In this document: piece by piece, positions 1 to 9,367 of the stretch | Position numbering within the stretch: position 1 is the stretch's first letter | Layout of the letters: every line of letters begins with the position of its first letter | Assembly (NCBI RefSeq): GCF_009739465.1 | Contig: NZ_WHOM01000078.1 | Location: 538,133-602,132, forward strand | Origin: Streptomyces apocyni | GTDB taxonomy: Bacteria > Actinomycetota > Actinomycetes > Streptomycetales > Streptomycetaceae | Length of the DNA: 64,000 nucleotides | Direction of reading: 5' to 3' | Made by a program: the position numbers and the translations under genes | Notes under the pieces: model-generated | What the model saw: the letters and a program-made list of their open reading frames with translations, nothing else | Database searches by the model: none | Told to the model about the DNA's origin: nothing

Positions 1-609
1 GCTGTGCACTACCGGGGGCAGTCCGGCGGTGAGGAGTGCGCGGGCTTCCAGCTCGGACACCCCCGCCCGCAGCCATGGCGTGGCCAGCGGGGCCAGGGCG
101 AGCGCGTCGGCGGCGCTCAGTGTCAGCTTCGGTTCGGCCCTGCCCAGGCGGGCCAGCAGCGCGGCGCCGCGCCCTGTGGCTTCCGGTACGGGCGCGGGGT
201 GGGTGGGTTCTTTCTCCGGGTTCTTTTCCTCCTGGGGGGACGCTCCCGTCTTCCCGGAACCCGCCTCGCCGGTTCCCGCCGATGCGGGAAGCGGTGCCGC
301 GCCTGCGGCGGTGTGCGGGGTGTCGAAGACGTGGGTTTCGGTGCGGACCTGGCCGCTGTCCTGGTCTCTCGCCGTACGGCGGACGTAGTAGCCGTACTCG
401 ATCAGCTCGTCGAGCGCCTTGGCGATGCCCCGGCGGCCGAGGCCGGGGTTCTTGTCGGCGAGGGTACGGACGTCCTCTCGGGCGCCGTCCGGAAGGGACA
501 GCATGTACGCGAGGAGGCCACGGGCGGTGAAGCTGAGGCGGCGGTCCCGTAGGACTTCGTTGCCCAGGACGGTGAAGCAGCGCGTGCGCGCGCTACGATT
601 GATGCGCAT
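1..609 (-). CDS. Helix-turn-helix domain protein, 3' end outside window
   Basis: An open reading frame without a stop runs from an ATG at 609 to the window edge (203 codons seen), so the C-terminus is missing. The first ~95 residues read as a winged-helix replication-initiator or ORF6N-like DNA-binding domain: a start MRINRSARTRCFTVLGNEV, then LSFTARGLLAYMLSLPDG, a typical wing-helix segment, and GRRGIAKALDELIEYGYY as recognition helix region. A proline/alanine/glycine rich linker follows (about residues 100-150), then an acidic-alanine helical segment. Proteins of this layout are frequent in Streptomyces and are annotated only as helix-turn-helix proteins; the target is unknown. A GGAAG purine stretch precedes the ATG. 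Confidence 0.75.
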   Translation of the reverse strand, partial: MRINRSARTRCFTVLGNEVLRDRRLSFTARGLLAYMLSLPDGAREDVRTLADKNPGLGRRGIAKALDELIEYGYYVRRTARDQDSGQVRTETHVFDTPHTAAGAAPLPASAGTGEAGSGKTGASPQEEKNPEKEPTHPAPVPEATGRGAALLARLGRAEPKLTLSAADALALAPLATPWLRAGVSELEARALLTAGLPPVVHS

Positions 610-764
610 TGAAGGGTCTCTTCCTTCGGTGTCAGGCCCCGGGGTGTTGGTAGCACCGCCGGGGTCATCTGTGTTTGTTTGTGGGGTTGTGCGTGCGTGA
701 GCGTAGCTTGGGCTTGGCGGCAACTGCCAGCTTTGGCCAGACGATTGACGCGCTGTTCGCCGCC

Positions 765-806
765 CCTTGGCGAGCGTCACCGGGTGGTGGAAGTTGTGTG
801 ACGTGA
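765..806 (-). pseudogene. Inverted fragment of an LLM oxidoreductase gene
   Basis: These 42 bases match, with about five differences, the reverse complement of 10344-10386, the interior of the intact LLM oxidoreductase gene (the residues VTSPNFRHPVTLAK region). The exact block CCTTGGCGAGCGTCAC is shared. It points opposite to the longer LLM pseudogene at 1030-1800, so at least one inversion or illegitimate join has happened here. The right border ends in GACGTGA, which is also the start of a 13-base block shared with 4741-4753 beside the SWIM gene. Confidence 0.7.
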
Positions 807-837
807 ACTTGTGCCCTCTTCGAGACTGTCTGTGTCA

Positions 838-936
838 TTCCCCGTTCTGCCGCCAGACTGCGGTGAGCGCAACGCGCGATGGCCGGGTCGATGTCGGCCT
901 GTGTAGCGGGCCGCCATGCGCCGTCGCTGTCCTGGA
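838..936 (-). pseudogene. Fragment of SWIM zinc-finger gene 3' end
   Basis: The reverse strand here resembles the last ~30 codons of the intact SWIM gene (4791-6026). The intact protein ends in DDGEWWPAAPADTDPVAAL and then TSVWQQNGE; the fragment reads DGAWRPATQADIDPAIARC and then, after a frameshift, a VWRQNGE equivalent. It has no start and no zinc ligands, so it is debris of a duplication. It sits next to an LLM pseudogene, whereas in the intact locus a helicase and a toxin-antitoxin pair lie between the SWIM and LLM genes. Confidence 0.7.
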
Positions 937-1029
937 GAGGGGGGCACCCGCGGGCGTCGGGCCAGGCGCGGCTCGGATCGCCGCAGCTTGGGAAGCCCTC
1001 GTCGGGCGGTGAGACCATCACGCTCCAGA

Positions 1030-1800
1030 GCGCGAGGGTGGCCGCGCCAAGTGGCATAGGGCCGAGGAGCTCGGTCTCCACGCCGCGTACGCCTACGACC
1101 GCCTGTCCTGGCGCAGCTTCCGAGACGGCCCTTGATTCGGTGCCCTGCCGACCGTCACTTCTGCAGCCACGGCCACGAACCGCCTCCGACTGGGCACTCA
1201 CGTCACGTCGCCTAGTTTCAGGCACTCGTGACGTTGGCCAAGGAGCTGATCTCGCTCTACGACATCCCCGGCGGCCGGATCACGCTTGGCATCGGCGCCG
1301 ACGGCAACGGCTTCGACGCCACCGAACTCGGCCAGGAGGTGCGGACGCCGAACGAGCGGGCGGACCGATTCGCCGAGTTCGTGCCGCTGCTGGACCGGCT
1401 GCTCACCGAGGGCGCGGTGACCGAGCGGGGGAACCTTCTACTCGGCCGAGGAGTCCCGGAACCTCCCGGGCTGCTTGTAGCGGCCCCGGCTACCGTTCGC
1501 GGTGGCGGCGACCGGGCCGCGCGGGCTGAAGCTGGCCGCCAGGTACGGGCAGGCATCGGTGACGACGAGCGGCCCGAGCTGTATGAGGCGGGGACGCTGG
1601 AGCAGTCGGTGGAGGCCCTGCGCGGGCAGATCGAGAAGCTCGGCAAGGCGTGCGCGGAGACCGGCCGGGACGCGACGGAGCTCGCCAAGACCTGCTGACC
1701 GGCTTCACCTCAGCACAACACGATCCTCGGCTCCCTGGACACATTCGTCGACTTCGCCGGCCGCCACCAGGAGATGGGCTTCACGAAGTTCGTGATCCCA
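1030..1800 (+). pseudogene. LLM-class flavin-dependent oxidoreductase pseudogene
   Basis: This stretch is a broken paralogue of the intact gene at 10129-11040. Read in three pieces it gives EGGRAKWHRAEELGLHAAY, then LSWRSFRDGP followed by TGA where the intact gene has the TGG of PWFGA (about 1133), then RLGTHVTSPSFRHS with a one-base deletion before VTLAKELISLYDIPGG (about 1227), a further frameshift near 1425-1480, and loss of frame again near 1695. The first ~35 codons and the C-terminal ~45 codons are missing or unrecognisable. It would have encoded a (beta/alpha)8 luciferase-like, probably F420-dependent, enzyme. It is not functional as written. Confidence 0.85.
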
Positions 1801-1860
1801 CTGGCGGCAGCAGAGCCAGAGCCGCGTTTCGTCCAGCGGGCCGGGATCACGGGGACGTGG

Positions 1861-3486
1861 TCAGTTGGCCCAGTTGGCCCAGGCGTCGCTGCAGTCCGCA
1901 CTTGTGGCGCTGTCCCAATAGAACATGGTTTCGCCGAGGTGGCCATCATCGTCGAGTACGCCCACCGCATACTGGGAGTACCTCCATCCGGGGTTTGCAG
2001 CTTTCTCGTCTTGCAGGACTTGGCAGGTGGCTTCAATGGCCGTCAGGGCCCAGGTTCTTCCTGCCTCCTGATCCCACTCGGGCTTGTCCGCCCATACCCA
2101 CATCAGCCTCCGGTCGCGGTCGAACCCTGCGGAGATCCACCTGCTGCTCTCATAATCGGGGTGCTGGACGCGGGCGTTGCCCCTGTACTCACGGAACACC
2201 TCATGGACGGCCGTGCCAGCAACGCGGATCTCCGCCTTGTCCGTACTGGGAACCATGGCTCGCTTGAGACTGTTCGGGGTCGGCTCTCCGGTTTCGTGCT
2301 CGTAGAAGGTGTCGCTATCTGGGCTGTCGATGGGCGACTCAGGAGCAACGGGCTCGGGAGAGGGCGTCACGTCGAACTCCGGCACTTCCCCGACGCTCTC
2401 GCTCTGGCTCGGCTCCGCAGTGGGGGTAGGCGTGACGGAGGTGCGGGCACTCTGAGCGGTCTTGTCGCCGTCTGCGAGTGCGATGCTCACGCCGATAGCG
2501 ATGGCGGCGAGCAGGACCCCGCTGATCGTGACGATCGCCAACCGCTCACGGAAGTTCGACGGGTGGTCCCACGACAGGCCCTCCACGGCAGGCATGTCCC
2601 ACACCGCCGTCATGGCATCGGGAACTCGGGTCGGCTCCAGCCCGTCTCCGGCAATGACCTGCGTTGCCTGGGAGCCCAGTAGTGTGGCGCCAGCCTTCGC
2701 GAGCAGCGCTGCGCTTGGCCGGGCGGCGACGTCCTTGCGCATCGCCATCTGCACAAGACCCCGCAGATCCTCTGGCATCCCTCCGAGGTCCGGCGGATCG
2801 CTCATGATGCGAAGCGCAATAACGTCGGGGGCTCCGGTGCCGAATGGCGGGCGGCCGGTGGCGGCATAGGCGACCAGCGCACCCCAGGTGAACACGTCCG
2901 CCTCGTAGCCTGCCGGGGCGCCCTGGTATTGCTCGGGGCTGATCCAGCCCGGGGTGCCGATCATCACCCCTGTACGCGTCACCGAGGTCCCCTCGAAGGC
3001 ATGGGCGATGCCGAAGTCCAACACGCGCGGCCCTGCGGGGGCGAGGATGACGTTCGCTGGCTTGATGTCCCGGTGCACCACACCCTCGTCGTGGATCGCC
3101 GCGAGCGCCTGAGCGGTGCCGGCCGCCAGGGCATACAGGTTGACGCCCTGCAGCGGGCCATGGGCGGCGATGTGGGCGCCGAGGGTAGGCCCGGGAGCGT
3201 ATTCGGTCGCCAGCCACGGCTGGGCCGCGTGCGGGTCCGCGCCGACCAGCCGCAGCAGAGACGGGCCCTGGACGCGGGCCGACAGCTCCACTTCGCGGAG
3301 GAACCGGGCCCGGAACTCCGGGTCCTGCGCGTACTCGGGGTGGATCACCTTCAGGGCGACACGGGCGCCACCTTTGGCGAGTCCGGCGTAGACGGTACCC
3401 ATGCCACCGGTGCCGAGACGGCCAACGATCCGATACGGGCCCATCCGGCTGGGGTCACCTGGGCGGCACGGGCTGAGGGTGCTCAA
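1861..3486 (-). CDS. Membrane-anchored Ser/Thr protein kinase
   Basis: A Hanks-type kinase of 541 residues from the TTG at 3486. Visible are the glycine loop GTGGMGTVY (~25-33), the ATP lysine in VALKVI (K46), the catalytic loop HRDIKPANV (~138-146), DFG (~157-159) and the APE-like SPEQY. One membrane helix lies at ~316-337, followed by a Thr/Pro/Ser/Glu rich linker and a ~130-residue extracytoplasmic domain with two cysteines in the last ~45 residues (TCQVLQ, DCSDAW), plausibly a sensor. I chose the TTG because GAGGAG lies six bases upstream; an ATG 42 bases earlier (3528) would place the ribosome site inside the gene. No PASTA repeats are present, so the ligand is unknown. Confidence 0.9.
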   Translation of the reverse strand: MSTLSPCRPGDPSRMGPYRIVGRLGTGGMGTVYAGLAKGGARVALKVIHPEYAQDPEFRARFLREVELSARVQGPSLLRLVGADPHAAQPWLATEYAPGPTLGAHIAAHGPLQGVNLYALAAGTAQALAAIHDEGVVHRDIKPANVILAPAGPRVLDFGIAHAFEGTSVTRTGVMIGTPGWISPEQYQGAPAGYEADVFTWGALVAYAATGRPPFGTGAPDVIALRIMSDPPDLGGMPEDLRGLVQMAMRKDVAARPSAALLAKAGATLLGSQATQVIAGDGLEPTRVPDAMTAVWDMPAVEGLSWDHPSNFRERLAIVTISGVLLAAIAIGVSIALADGDKTAQSARTSVTPTPTAEPSQSESVGEVPEFDVTPSPEPVAPESPIDSPDSDTFYEHETGEPTPNSLKRAMVPSTDKAEIRVAGTAVHEVFREYRGNARVQHPDYESSRWISAGFDRDRRLMWVWADKPEWDQEAGRTWALTAIEATCQVLQDEKAANPGWRYSQYAVGVLDDDGHLGETMFYWDSATSADCSDAWANWAN

Positions 3487-3669
3487 CGGGTTCTCCTCGA
3501 TGGTCAGTGCAGGTAGCGGGACCGGCACGTGAGGCCCAGGAAGGGAGCCAGGGGGTCTACCTACACGTCGGGGCCAATGACTTCGGTGGCCGGGCGAGGT
3601 GAAGGCGCATCAGGATGGGCCCTTGGTGGTGGGGTGCGCCCCCGCACGGACTCGCGGGGGCGGGCTGGA

Positions 3670-4254
3670 CTAGCGCAGCCTGACCAGCGTGCTCTGGTCG
3701 TCGAACGTCTCACTGTTGGAGAACGACCACATCGCGGGCTTGGCGCTATCCGGAACCCGGTACACGTACAGAACCTTTCGCGTGAACCCCGGCTGCAGCT
3801 CCTCACCACTGCAGATGCCCTCGTTGCCCCGCACCGAGTACAGAGCGTCGATCTCGTCGAACCTACGGCCCTGCGCGTCAATCAGGCCGTCCGCGATACC
3901 GCCAGCGCAAGCAGGATCGAACGGCTCGTTCCCGTCGTTGTAGACCGTCGTGTACGAAGCAGTAGGGGATGGGCTCGCACTCGCACTCGGCTTCTCAGCG
4001 GCCGGGACCGCGTCGGGGTACGCGTCCTGGGCACCTTCCTTGGAGGCCGCTCGGACCTCCTCGCTTCGCACACTGTCCTTTTGCTGCAGCTGATAAGCGA
4101 GATACCCAGCACCTCCAAGAGTGACGGCGTTGATGACTGTCAACGCGATAGCCACGGACCGCCAACGGCTCACCCGGGAAGCGCTGGGAACGCTCGGAGG
4201 AGTACCGGGCATCGCAGGCATGGGTGGCATGGTGCTGGTGGTCTCTTCGCTCAA
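3670..4254 (-). CDS. Signal-anchored extracytoplasmic protein, unknown function
   Basis: This 194-residue protein starts at TTG (AAGGAG eight bases upstream). It has a Met/Pro-rich cytoplasmic tail of ~30 residues, one membrane helix (about 32-55, VAIALTVINAVTLGGAGYLA), a charged and Pro/Ser-rich linker, and a ~95-residue outer domain with two cysteines (PACAGG and GICSGEE) that could form a disulfide. It lies downstream of and on the same strand as nothing closely coupled; the neighbouring kinase gene is on the same strand 184 bp further on. I do not recognise the family. Confidence 0.75.
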   Translation of the reverse strand: MSEETTSTMPPMPAMPGTPPSVPSASRVSRWRSVAIALTVINAVTLGGAGYLAYQLQQKDSVRSEEVRAASKEGAQDAYPDAVPAAEKPSASASPSPTASYTTVYNDGNEPFDPACAGGIADGLIDAQGRRFDEIDALYSVRGNEGICSGEELQPGFTRKVLYVYRVPDSAKPAMWSFSNSETFDDQSTLVRLR

Positions 4255-4790
4255 TGCCGGCTCCTTGGTGGTGATGGTTGCGGTCTATTCAGCAGCTTCG
4301 ACTTCGTGCGCGGAACCGCCGCCTGTTGTCTGGTACCGGGCCGGCGCCCACACGGCGGTGCCGATTCTCGACCCGGCACAGCAAAGGAAAGCAGCCCACG
4401 TCGTCCAGATCGTGTCGCTCCGCCTCGGCTGCCGCCACGTTGAGAGGGCAAGACAGCCGGGCGTAGCAAGTCACACGGGAGGGCCCAGGAACGCCCAGTA
4501 GTCCGCTGCTCGCCGGACGGGGCCCTCGGCGAACAGCGGGTAGTCGGGCTGTGGCGGCTCAGCCCTTCGCGTCCCCAGGCCGACTCGGCTGCCTCCGCGC
4601 GCATACAGTTCTCGCCCCCTCCGTCGACCGCTGAAGATACGGGCCAGCGATCGGCGGGCCCATGCATGTGGGGATTCCGGCACGCAACCGAGACGGTATT
4701 TTCGACGGATCAGGCTGCGATAGGTGAAAAAAGCTTGACCGACGTGAACTTGTCGGCTGAGGGAGCTGGTTGACGGGGCCCGCGTACGCG
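4255..4790. other. Gene-free stretch beside the SWIM gene
   Basis: No convincing gene is visible; reading frames here lack ribosome sites and have unbiased third positions. The block GACGTGAACTTGT at 4741-4753 is identical to 800-812, so the duplication that produced the debris at 0.8 kb extended past the SWIM stop codon into this spacer. Confidence 0.5.
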
Positions 4791-6026
4791 TTACTCCCCG
4801 TTCTGCTGCCAGACGGAGGTGAGCGCGGCGACCGGGTCGGTGTCGGCCGGTGCGGCGGGCCACCATTCGCCGTCGTCCTCCCTGCGGTAGGGGTACCAGC
4901 GGGTGTCGGGGCCCAGGCGCAGTTGGATGCCGTGGCTGGTGAGGGTGAGGCGGTTGCGCCAGGCCCGGAGAGGGGCGGGGGCGGCGGTCATATCGGCGAG
5001 GGCCTCGGCCAGGGCGGTACGGGCGGCCGTCATCATCGTCGGGTCGGGGGTGTGGGCCTGCTCGGCGACGGTGATGCCGGTGGGGCCGCCGTGGCGCCAG
5101 GCACGGGTGAGACGGGCGAACGCGGTCGGTTTGGTACCGCTGTTCTGGATCAGGTGGTGGAACCACTCGGGTCCGGGACTGCTCGCGGCGATGCGGACCG
5201 CGTCCTGGTGCTGGGACAGGTGCAGGCTGGTGGTGTCGCCCCCGAGAATCCGCGCGGCGCGGGTCGCGACGTCGGCCATGAGGTGCTCCAGGTCCGGGGT
5301 GGCCACGCCGGTGCCGGGTGGTGGGGCCACGGGCAGCGCGGCTGTGTGGGCGGCTGGTTCCGGGAGTTCGGGCAGCACAGGGGCGTGCTCGGCCCAGCGG
5401 GAGTACGCGGCGGCTGCCGGAATGCCGGTCGGGGCGGGTGGAGCGGCGGTCTGCCGGGGTGCCGTACGGCGGCCGCGCAGCTGGGCGAAGACCTCCTCGC
5501 GGCCGCGCCCGCGTAGTGCGAAGAGTACGAACGGGTCGGCGTCGATGGTGGCGGCGATGGCGTAGCAGAGCGCGGCGGCATGCTTGCAGGGGTATCCCCA
5601 GTCGGGGCAGGAGCAGTCCGGGTCGAGTTCGGTGGGCTGCGGGAGGAGGGGGACGCCTGCCTGGCGGGCGTCGTCGACGAGTTCGGCGGGCATCTCGTCG
5701 TCGAGGAGTGCGGCGAGGTGCCCGGCTCGGGCCGCGATCGTGTCGAGGAGGACGTCCCACTGGGTGTCGGTGAGGACGGGCAGGTGCACCGATGAGCGGT
5801 ACGGGCGTGGGCGGCTGCCCTGGACGGTGGCTTTGACCTGGCCCGGGGAGACGAAGGTGGGGCCGACCAGGCCTTTGCGGGCGTAGGTGCGTCCGCGGGA
5901 CAGCCGCCCAGCGTCAAGGGTGGAGTCCTCCAGGGCTGCCACCCATGCCTGGCCCCACCAGGTGGCGGCGAAGGAGCGCTTGCCGCGGGCGGGCATACGG
6001 CGCTGGCCGGGGAGCGAGGGGCTCAT
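4791..6026 (-). CDS. SWIM zinc-finger protein, partner of SNF2 helicase
   Basis: A 411-residue protein with a SWIM zinc finger, CSCPDWGYPCKH at about residues 138-149 (CxCxnCxH). The N-terminus FAATWWGQAWVAALED and GRTYARKGLV, followed by the SWIM finger, is the standard layout of the SWIM proteins encoded beside bacterial SNF2 helicases. The ATG overlaps the helicase stop (ATGA, 6023-6026), so it is translated from the helicase transcript. SWIM fingers bind DNA or proteins; the pair probably acts together in DNA repair or remodelling, but the exact role in bacteria is not established. A degenerate copy of its 3' end lies at 838-936. Confidence 0.9.
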   Translation of the reverse strand: MSPSLPGQRRMPARGKRSFAATWWGQAWVAALEDSTLDAGRLSRGRTYARKGLVGPTFVSPGQVKATVQGSRPRPYRSSVHLPVLTDTQWDVLLDTIAARAGHLAALLDDEMPAELVDDARQAGVPLLPQPTELDPDCSCPDWGYPCKHAAALCYAIAATIDADPFVLFALRGRGREEVFAQLRGRRTAPRQTAAPPAPTGIPAAAAYSRWAEHAPVLPELPEPAAHTAALPVAPPPGTGVATPDLEHLMADVATRAARILGGDTTSLHLSQHQDAVRIAASSPGPEWFHHLIQNSGTKPTAFARLTRAWRHGGPTGITVAEQAHTPDPTMMTAARTALAEALADMTAAPAPLRAWRNRLTLTSHGIQLRLGPDTRWYPYRREDDGEWWPAAPADTDPVAALTSVWQQNGE

Positions 6027-8917
6027 GACCGCCTTCCCAGGGCGACGAGTTCGGCGAGGTCCGCGTCGGACAGTTCGGTCAGGGCGGCCTCACCGGAGCC
6101 GACGACGGCGTCGGCGAGCGCACGCTTGGCCGCGAGCATCTGCGCCACCTTGTCCTCGACCGTTCCCTCCGCGAGGAGTCTGTGCACCTGGACGGGCTTG
6201 TCCTGGCCGATGCGGTAGGCGCGGTCGGTGGCCTGGTCCTCGACGGCCGGGTTCCACCAGCGGTCGTAGTGCACGACGTGAGTTGCGCGGGTGAGGTTGA
6301 GTCCGGTGCCCGCTGCCTTCAACGACAGCAGGAACACCGGCACTTCACCGCGCTGAAAGCGCTCCACCATGTCCTCGCGCCGCGCGACGGGAGTGCCGCC
6401 ATGCAGGAAGAGAGCCGGGGTGCCGCGCTCGGCGAGGTGCTTCTCCAAGAGGGTCGCCATCTGCTTGTACTGGGTGAAGACCAGCACCGACTCGCCCTCG
6501 GCGGTGATGGTGTCGATGAGTTCGTCAAGCAGGTCGAGCTTGCCGGAGCGGCCGCGCAGCGGCGTGGACTGGCGCGGGCTGTGCTCTTTCAGGAACTGGG
6601 CCGGGTGGTTGCAGATCTGTTTGAGGGAGGTGAGCAGCTTCAGGACCAGACCGCGCCGGGCGATTCCCTCGGATTCCGCGATCTTCGCCATCGTTTCGCG
6701 GACCACCGCTTCGTACAGGCTGGTCTGCTCGGCGGTCAGTGAGACGACGTGGTCGGTCTCGGTCTTGGCCGGCAGTTCGGGCGCGATGCCCGGGTCGGAC
6801 TTCTTGCGGCGCAGCAGGAAGGGACGTACGAGCCGGGACAGGCGCTCGGCGGCCACTGTGGCCTCCACGTCCTCACCCGACTCGATGACGCGGGCGTGCC
6901 GGTCGCGGAAGGCGGTGAGCGGGCCGAGAAGCCTGGGCGTGGTCCAATCCAGGAGCGCCCACAGTTCGGAGAGGTTGTTCTCCACGGGGGTGCCGGTCAG
7001 CGCGACGCGGGCGCGGGCGGGCAGGGCCCGCAGTTCGCGGGCGGTGACGGCGTAGGGGTTCTTGACGTGCTGGGCCTCGTCGGCGGCCACGAGCGACCAG
7101 GCGGTACCGGCGAGCACTTCGCGGTCGCGGCGCAGCACGCCGTAGGTAACCAGGACGATCTCGTCGTCGGCCAGGTCCTTGAGGTGGCGGTCGCCGCCGT
7201 GGTAGCGGCGTACGGGGATGTGCGGCGCGAACCTTTCGGTTTCGCGCTGCCAGTTGCCGAGCAGCGAGGCGGGGCAGACCACGAGGGTGGGGCCCGCGGT
7301 GGCGGGGGCGGCCTGGCGGTGCAGGTGCAGGGCGATCAGGGTGATGGTCTTGCCCAGGCCCATGTCGTCGGCGAGGCAGCCGCCGAGGCCGAGCTCGCAC
7401 ATCTCGGCCAGCCAGGCGAGGCCCCGCTTCTGGTAATCGCGGAGCGTGGCCTGGAGCGCGGCGGGCTGCGCTAGGGGAGAGCGGGCTTCAGGATCACGAA
7501 TCCGGGCGACCAGGTCGCCGAGCGCGCCGACCGCCTCGCAGGGCACCGTCCCGCCGTCCTGCTCCACCTCGCCGGTCAGCGCGGCGCTCAGCGCCTCCAT
7601 CGGGGTGAGCGGTTCCATCCGTCGGCGCTTCGCGCGGGCCACCAGCTTCGGGTCGGCGACCACCCATTGGTCGCGCAGCCGGACTAGGGGGCGGCGGGCT
7701 TCGGCGAGGGCGTCCAGCTCGGCCTCGGTGAGCGGCTCACCGCCGAGTGAGATCCGCCAGCGGAAGTCGAGCAGGGCATCGGTGTCGAGGAGCCCTCCCA
7801 CCGCGGACCCGGGGGCGGTGCGCTGCTCGATCTGAGCGGTCGCGGTGAGCGCCTTGACCAGTTCGCGCGGCCAGTGCACGTCGATACCGGCCGCGCGCAG
7901 TGTGTCGGTGGCGTCCCCCAGCAGGTCGAAGGCTTCGTCGTCGGTCAGCCGGAGCTGACCGGGCGTGGCGTCCCTAAGGAGACGCTCAAGAGGGGGCCAG
8001 GCGCGGGCACCGCGGCGCAGTGCGAGCAGCGTCTCGGTCTCGGCCCGCGGGCCGAGCAGCCGCGTCATCTCGGTCGGCTCGCTCCACAGTCGGCTGGCCT
8101 CGATGACGAGCGCAGGGTCCGCCGCGGTGTGCAGCTGCAGGCTGGCCCGGAACTGCCGGCGCCGCCCCTCGGGTGCGTCGACGCGTAGCGAGACGCCAAC
8201 CTCGGTGGTGAACGCGGCGGCGGTCTCCTCGGCCCACTCACGCAGCACGGGTACCGCCCGCGCCTCCCGCCAGGCGTACGGCAGCACACCCATGGCGAGC
8301 GGAGCGGCCGGGGTACGGACCAGGTCGTCCGCGACTGCGTCGCAGAACCGGCCTATCAGCGCGGCCGGTTCGGCGATCCGCAGCGGGGGTGGTCCGGGCT
8401 CGGGCAGGCAGTGGGCGTGGGGCGGAAAAGCCGCGGCGAGGGCGTCCAGCGTCTGGCGCTGAGCGGCGGTGAAGGGGCCCGCCTGCCAACTGTCGTAGCC
8501 GACGGGGGTGAGGCCCGGGTGGAGACGGCCGTCGGCGAGTAGCCGCAGCGCGAAGCGGGCGGCGGTCTGCCACGCGGCGGCGGAGGGATGCGGCGCCTTG
8601 GCCCCGGCGAGAGCGGCAACGGCCACGGCGACAGGGAGCGCGTAACCCTCCACCCTGCGCCGCCTGACCGAGCGGCCGTGCGGCAGCACCAACTCCACTG
8701 ACTCGGTTCCGATGCCTGTAGGTGCCACGCCGTTCCCGGCGGCCGCTCCGGCGGGTTTCCACAGCAGCATCCGCCCGAGGCGGGCGGGCGCGCCGGGCAG
8801 GAACACTGCCGCCCAGGCGCCTTCGAGCAGCCCTCTCGAGAAGGCGGCCCCCTCCTGTGTGGCCAGCGGCGGCGCGCTCCTGCCCATACCCGGCTCTCGT
8901 GCAACGACCCGTGCCAC
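6023..8917 (-). CDS. SNF2-family DNA-dependent ATPase (helicase superfamily 2)
   Basis: A 964-residue protein. The N-terminal ~480 residues are the poorly conserved bacterial SNF2 extension; the two RecA-like lobes follow. Motif I is DDMGLGKT (~residue 522), motif II is DEAQ in ADEAQHVKNPY (~610), motif III is LTGTPVENNLSELWALLDW, and the second lobe has GTGLNLTRATHVVHYDRWWN and motif VI QATDRAYRIGQ (~895). These are ATP-driven double-strand DNA translocases without strand separation. It is the first gene of a two-gene unit with the SWIM protein. The ATG at 8917 is the first in a long frame. Confidence 0.95.
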   Translation of the reverse strand: MARVVAREPGMGRSAPPLATQEGAAFSRGLLEGAWAAVFLPGAPARLGRMLLWKPAGAAAGNGVAPTGIGTESVELVLPHGRSVRRRRVEGYALPVAVAVAALAGAKAPHPSAAAWQTAARFALRLLADGRLHPGLTPVGYDSWQAGPFTAAQRQTLDALAAAFPPHAHCLPEPGPPPLRIAEPAALIGRFCDAVADDLVRTPAAPLAMGVLPYAWREARAVPVLREWAEETAAAFTTEVGVSLRVDAPEGRRRQFRASLQLHTAADPALVIEASRLWSEPTEMTRLLGPRAETETLLALRRGARAWPPLERLLRDATPGQLRLTDDEAFDLLGDATDTLRAAGIDVHWPRELVKALTATAQIEQRTAPGSAVGGLLDTDALLDFRWRISLGGEPLTEAELDALAEARRPLVRLRDQWVVADPKLVARAKRRRMEPLTPMEALSAALTGEVEQDGGTVPCEAVGALGDLVARIRDPEARSPLAQPAALQATLRDYQKRGLAWLAEMCELGLGGCLADDMGLGKTITLIALHLHRQAAPATAGPTLVVCPASLLGNWQRETERFAPHIPVRRYHGGDRHLKDLADDEIVLVTYGVLRRDREVLAGTAWSLVAADEAQHVKNPYAVTARELRALPARARVALTGTPVENNLSELWALLDWTTPRLLGPLTAFRDRHARVIESGEDVEATVAAERLSRLVRPFLLRRKKSDPGIAPELPAKTETDHVVSLTAEQTSLYEAVVRETMAKIAESEGIARRGLVLKLLTSLKQICNHPAQFLKEHSPRQSTPLRGRSGKLDLLDELIDTITAEGESVLVFTQYKQMATLLEKHLAERGTPALFLHGGTPVARREDMVERFQRGEVPVFLLSLKAAGTGLNLTRATHVVHYDRWWNPAVEDQATDRAYRIGQDKPVQVHRLLAEGTVEDKVAQMLAAKRALADAVVGSGEAALTELSDADLAELVALGRRS

Positions 8918-9076
8918 TCCCGACCGCCTTACCGCTTTCGGAGGGCCTCCTCCGTGGCCCGCCCATCACTGAACTCCACCAAGCACTGTCACCCACTGGC
9001 AAGTTCGGGCCTAGCCTTCACTGCCGGAAATGGGCCCAGAACGCAGAGGCGGGGAGCAGCTCACCGGCACTTCACG

Positions 9077-9367
9077 ATGACCGAGGAGAACCTGGCCGTA
9101 CCGTTCACCACCACTGTTCCCGGCGTCGAGGTGGATGTGATCGGTATCGATCTGACCAGGGACGGGCGCGTGGTCGCCCGCTGTACTCGGGGAGCGGTCC
9201 GGCAGAACATCGGCGTTCTGGACCTGCCGCTGCCCGACCCCGCCCCAGAGGCTTCGCACTGGATCGAGGCATACCGCCACTGGGCCCGGCGAAACGAACA
9301 GAGAGCACGCAACGCGCATACCGCGATATGCTTGCTCTCATGGCTGACACCACGCGCATCACGGTGA
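9077..9367 (+). CDS. Small unknown protein upstream of toxin-antitoxin pair
   Basis: 96 residues from the ATG at 9077. The start reads MTEENLAVPF and the central part GVEVDVIGIDLTRDGRVVAR and WIEAYRHWARR looks like a compact alpha/beta domain. The last 28 bases overlap the antitoxin start in another frame, which suggests translational coupling to the toxin-antitoxin genes. The frame is open further upstream to 8954 but the extra residues look like noncoding sequence. I do not recognise the function. Confidence 0.6.
   Translation: MTEENLAVPFTTTVPGVEVDVIGIDLTRDGRVVARCTRGAVRQNIGVLDLPLPDPAPEASHWIEAYRHWARRNEQRARNAHTAICLLSWLTPRASR

Noticed and set aside
665..1225. 186-residue open frame on the minus strand
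   Set aside because: It is stitched from the inverted SWIM and LLM fragments; part matches the SWIM end out of frame, and there is no ribosome site.
4251..4667. 138-residue minus-strand frame between the anchored protein and SWIM genes
   Set aside because: Composition is Arg/Ser/Pro random, no ribosome site, and it overlaps the start of the real anchored protein.
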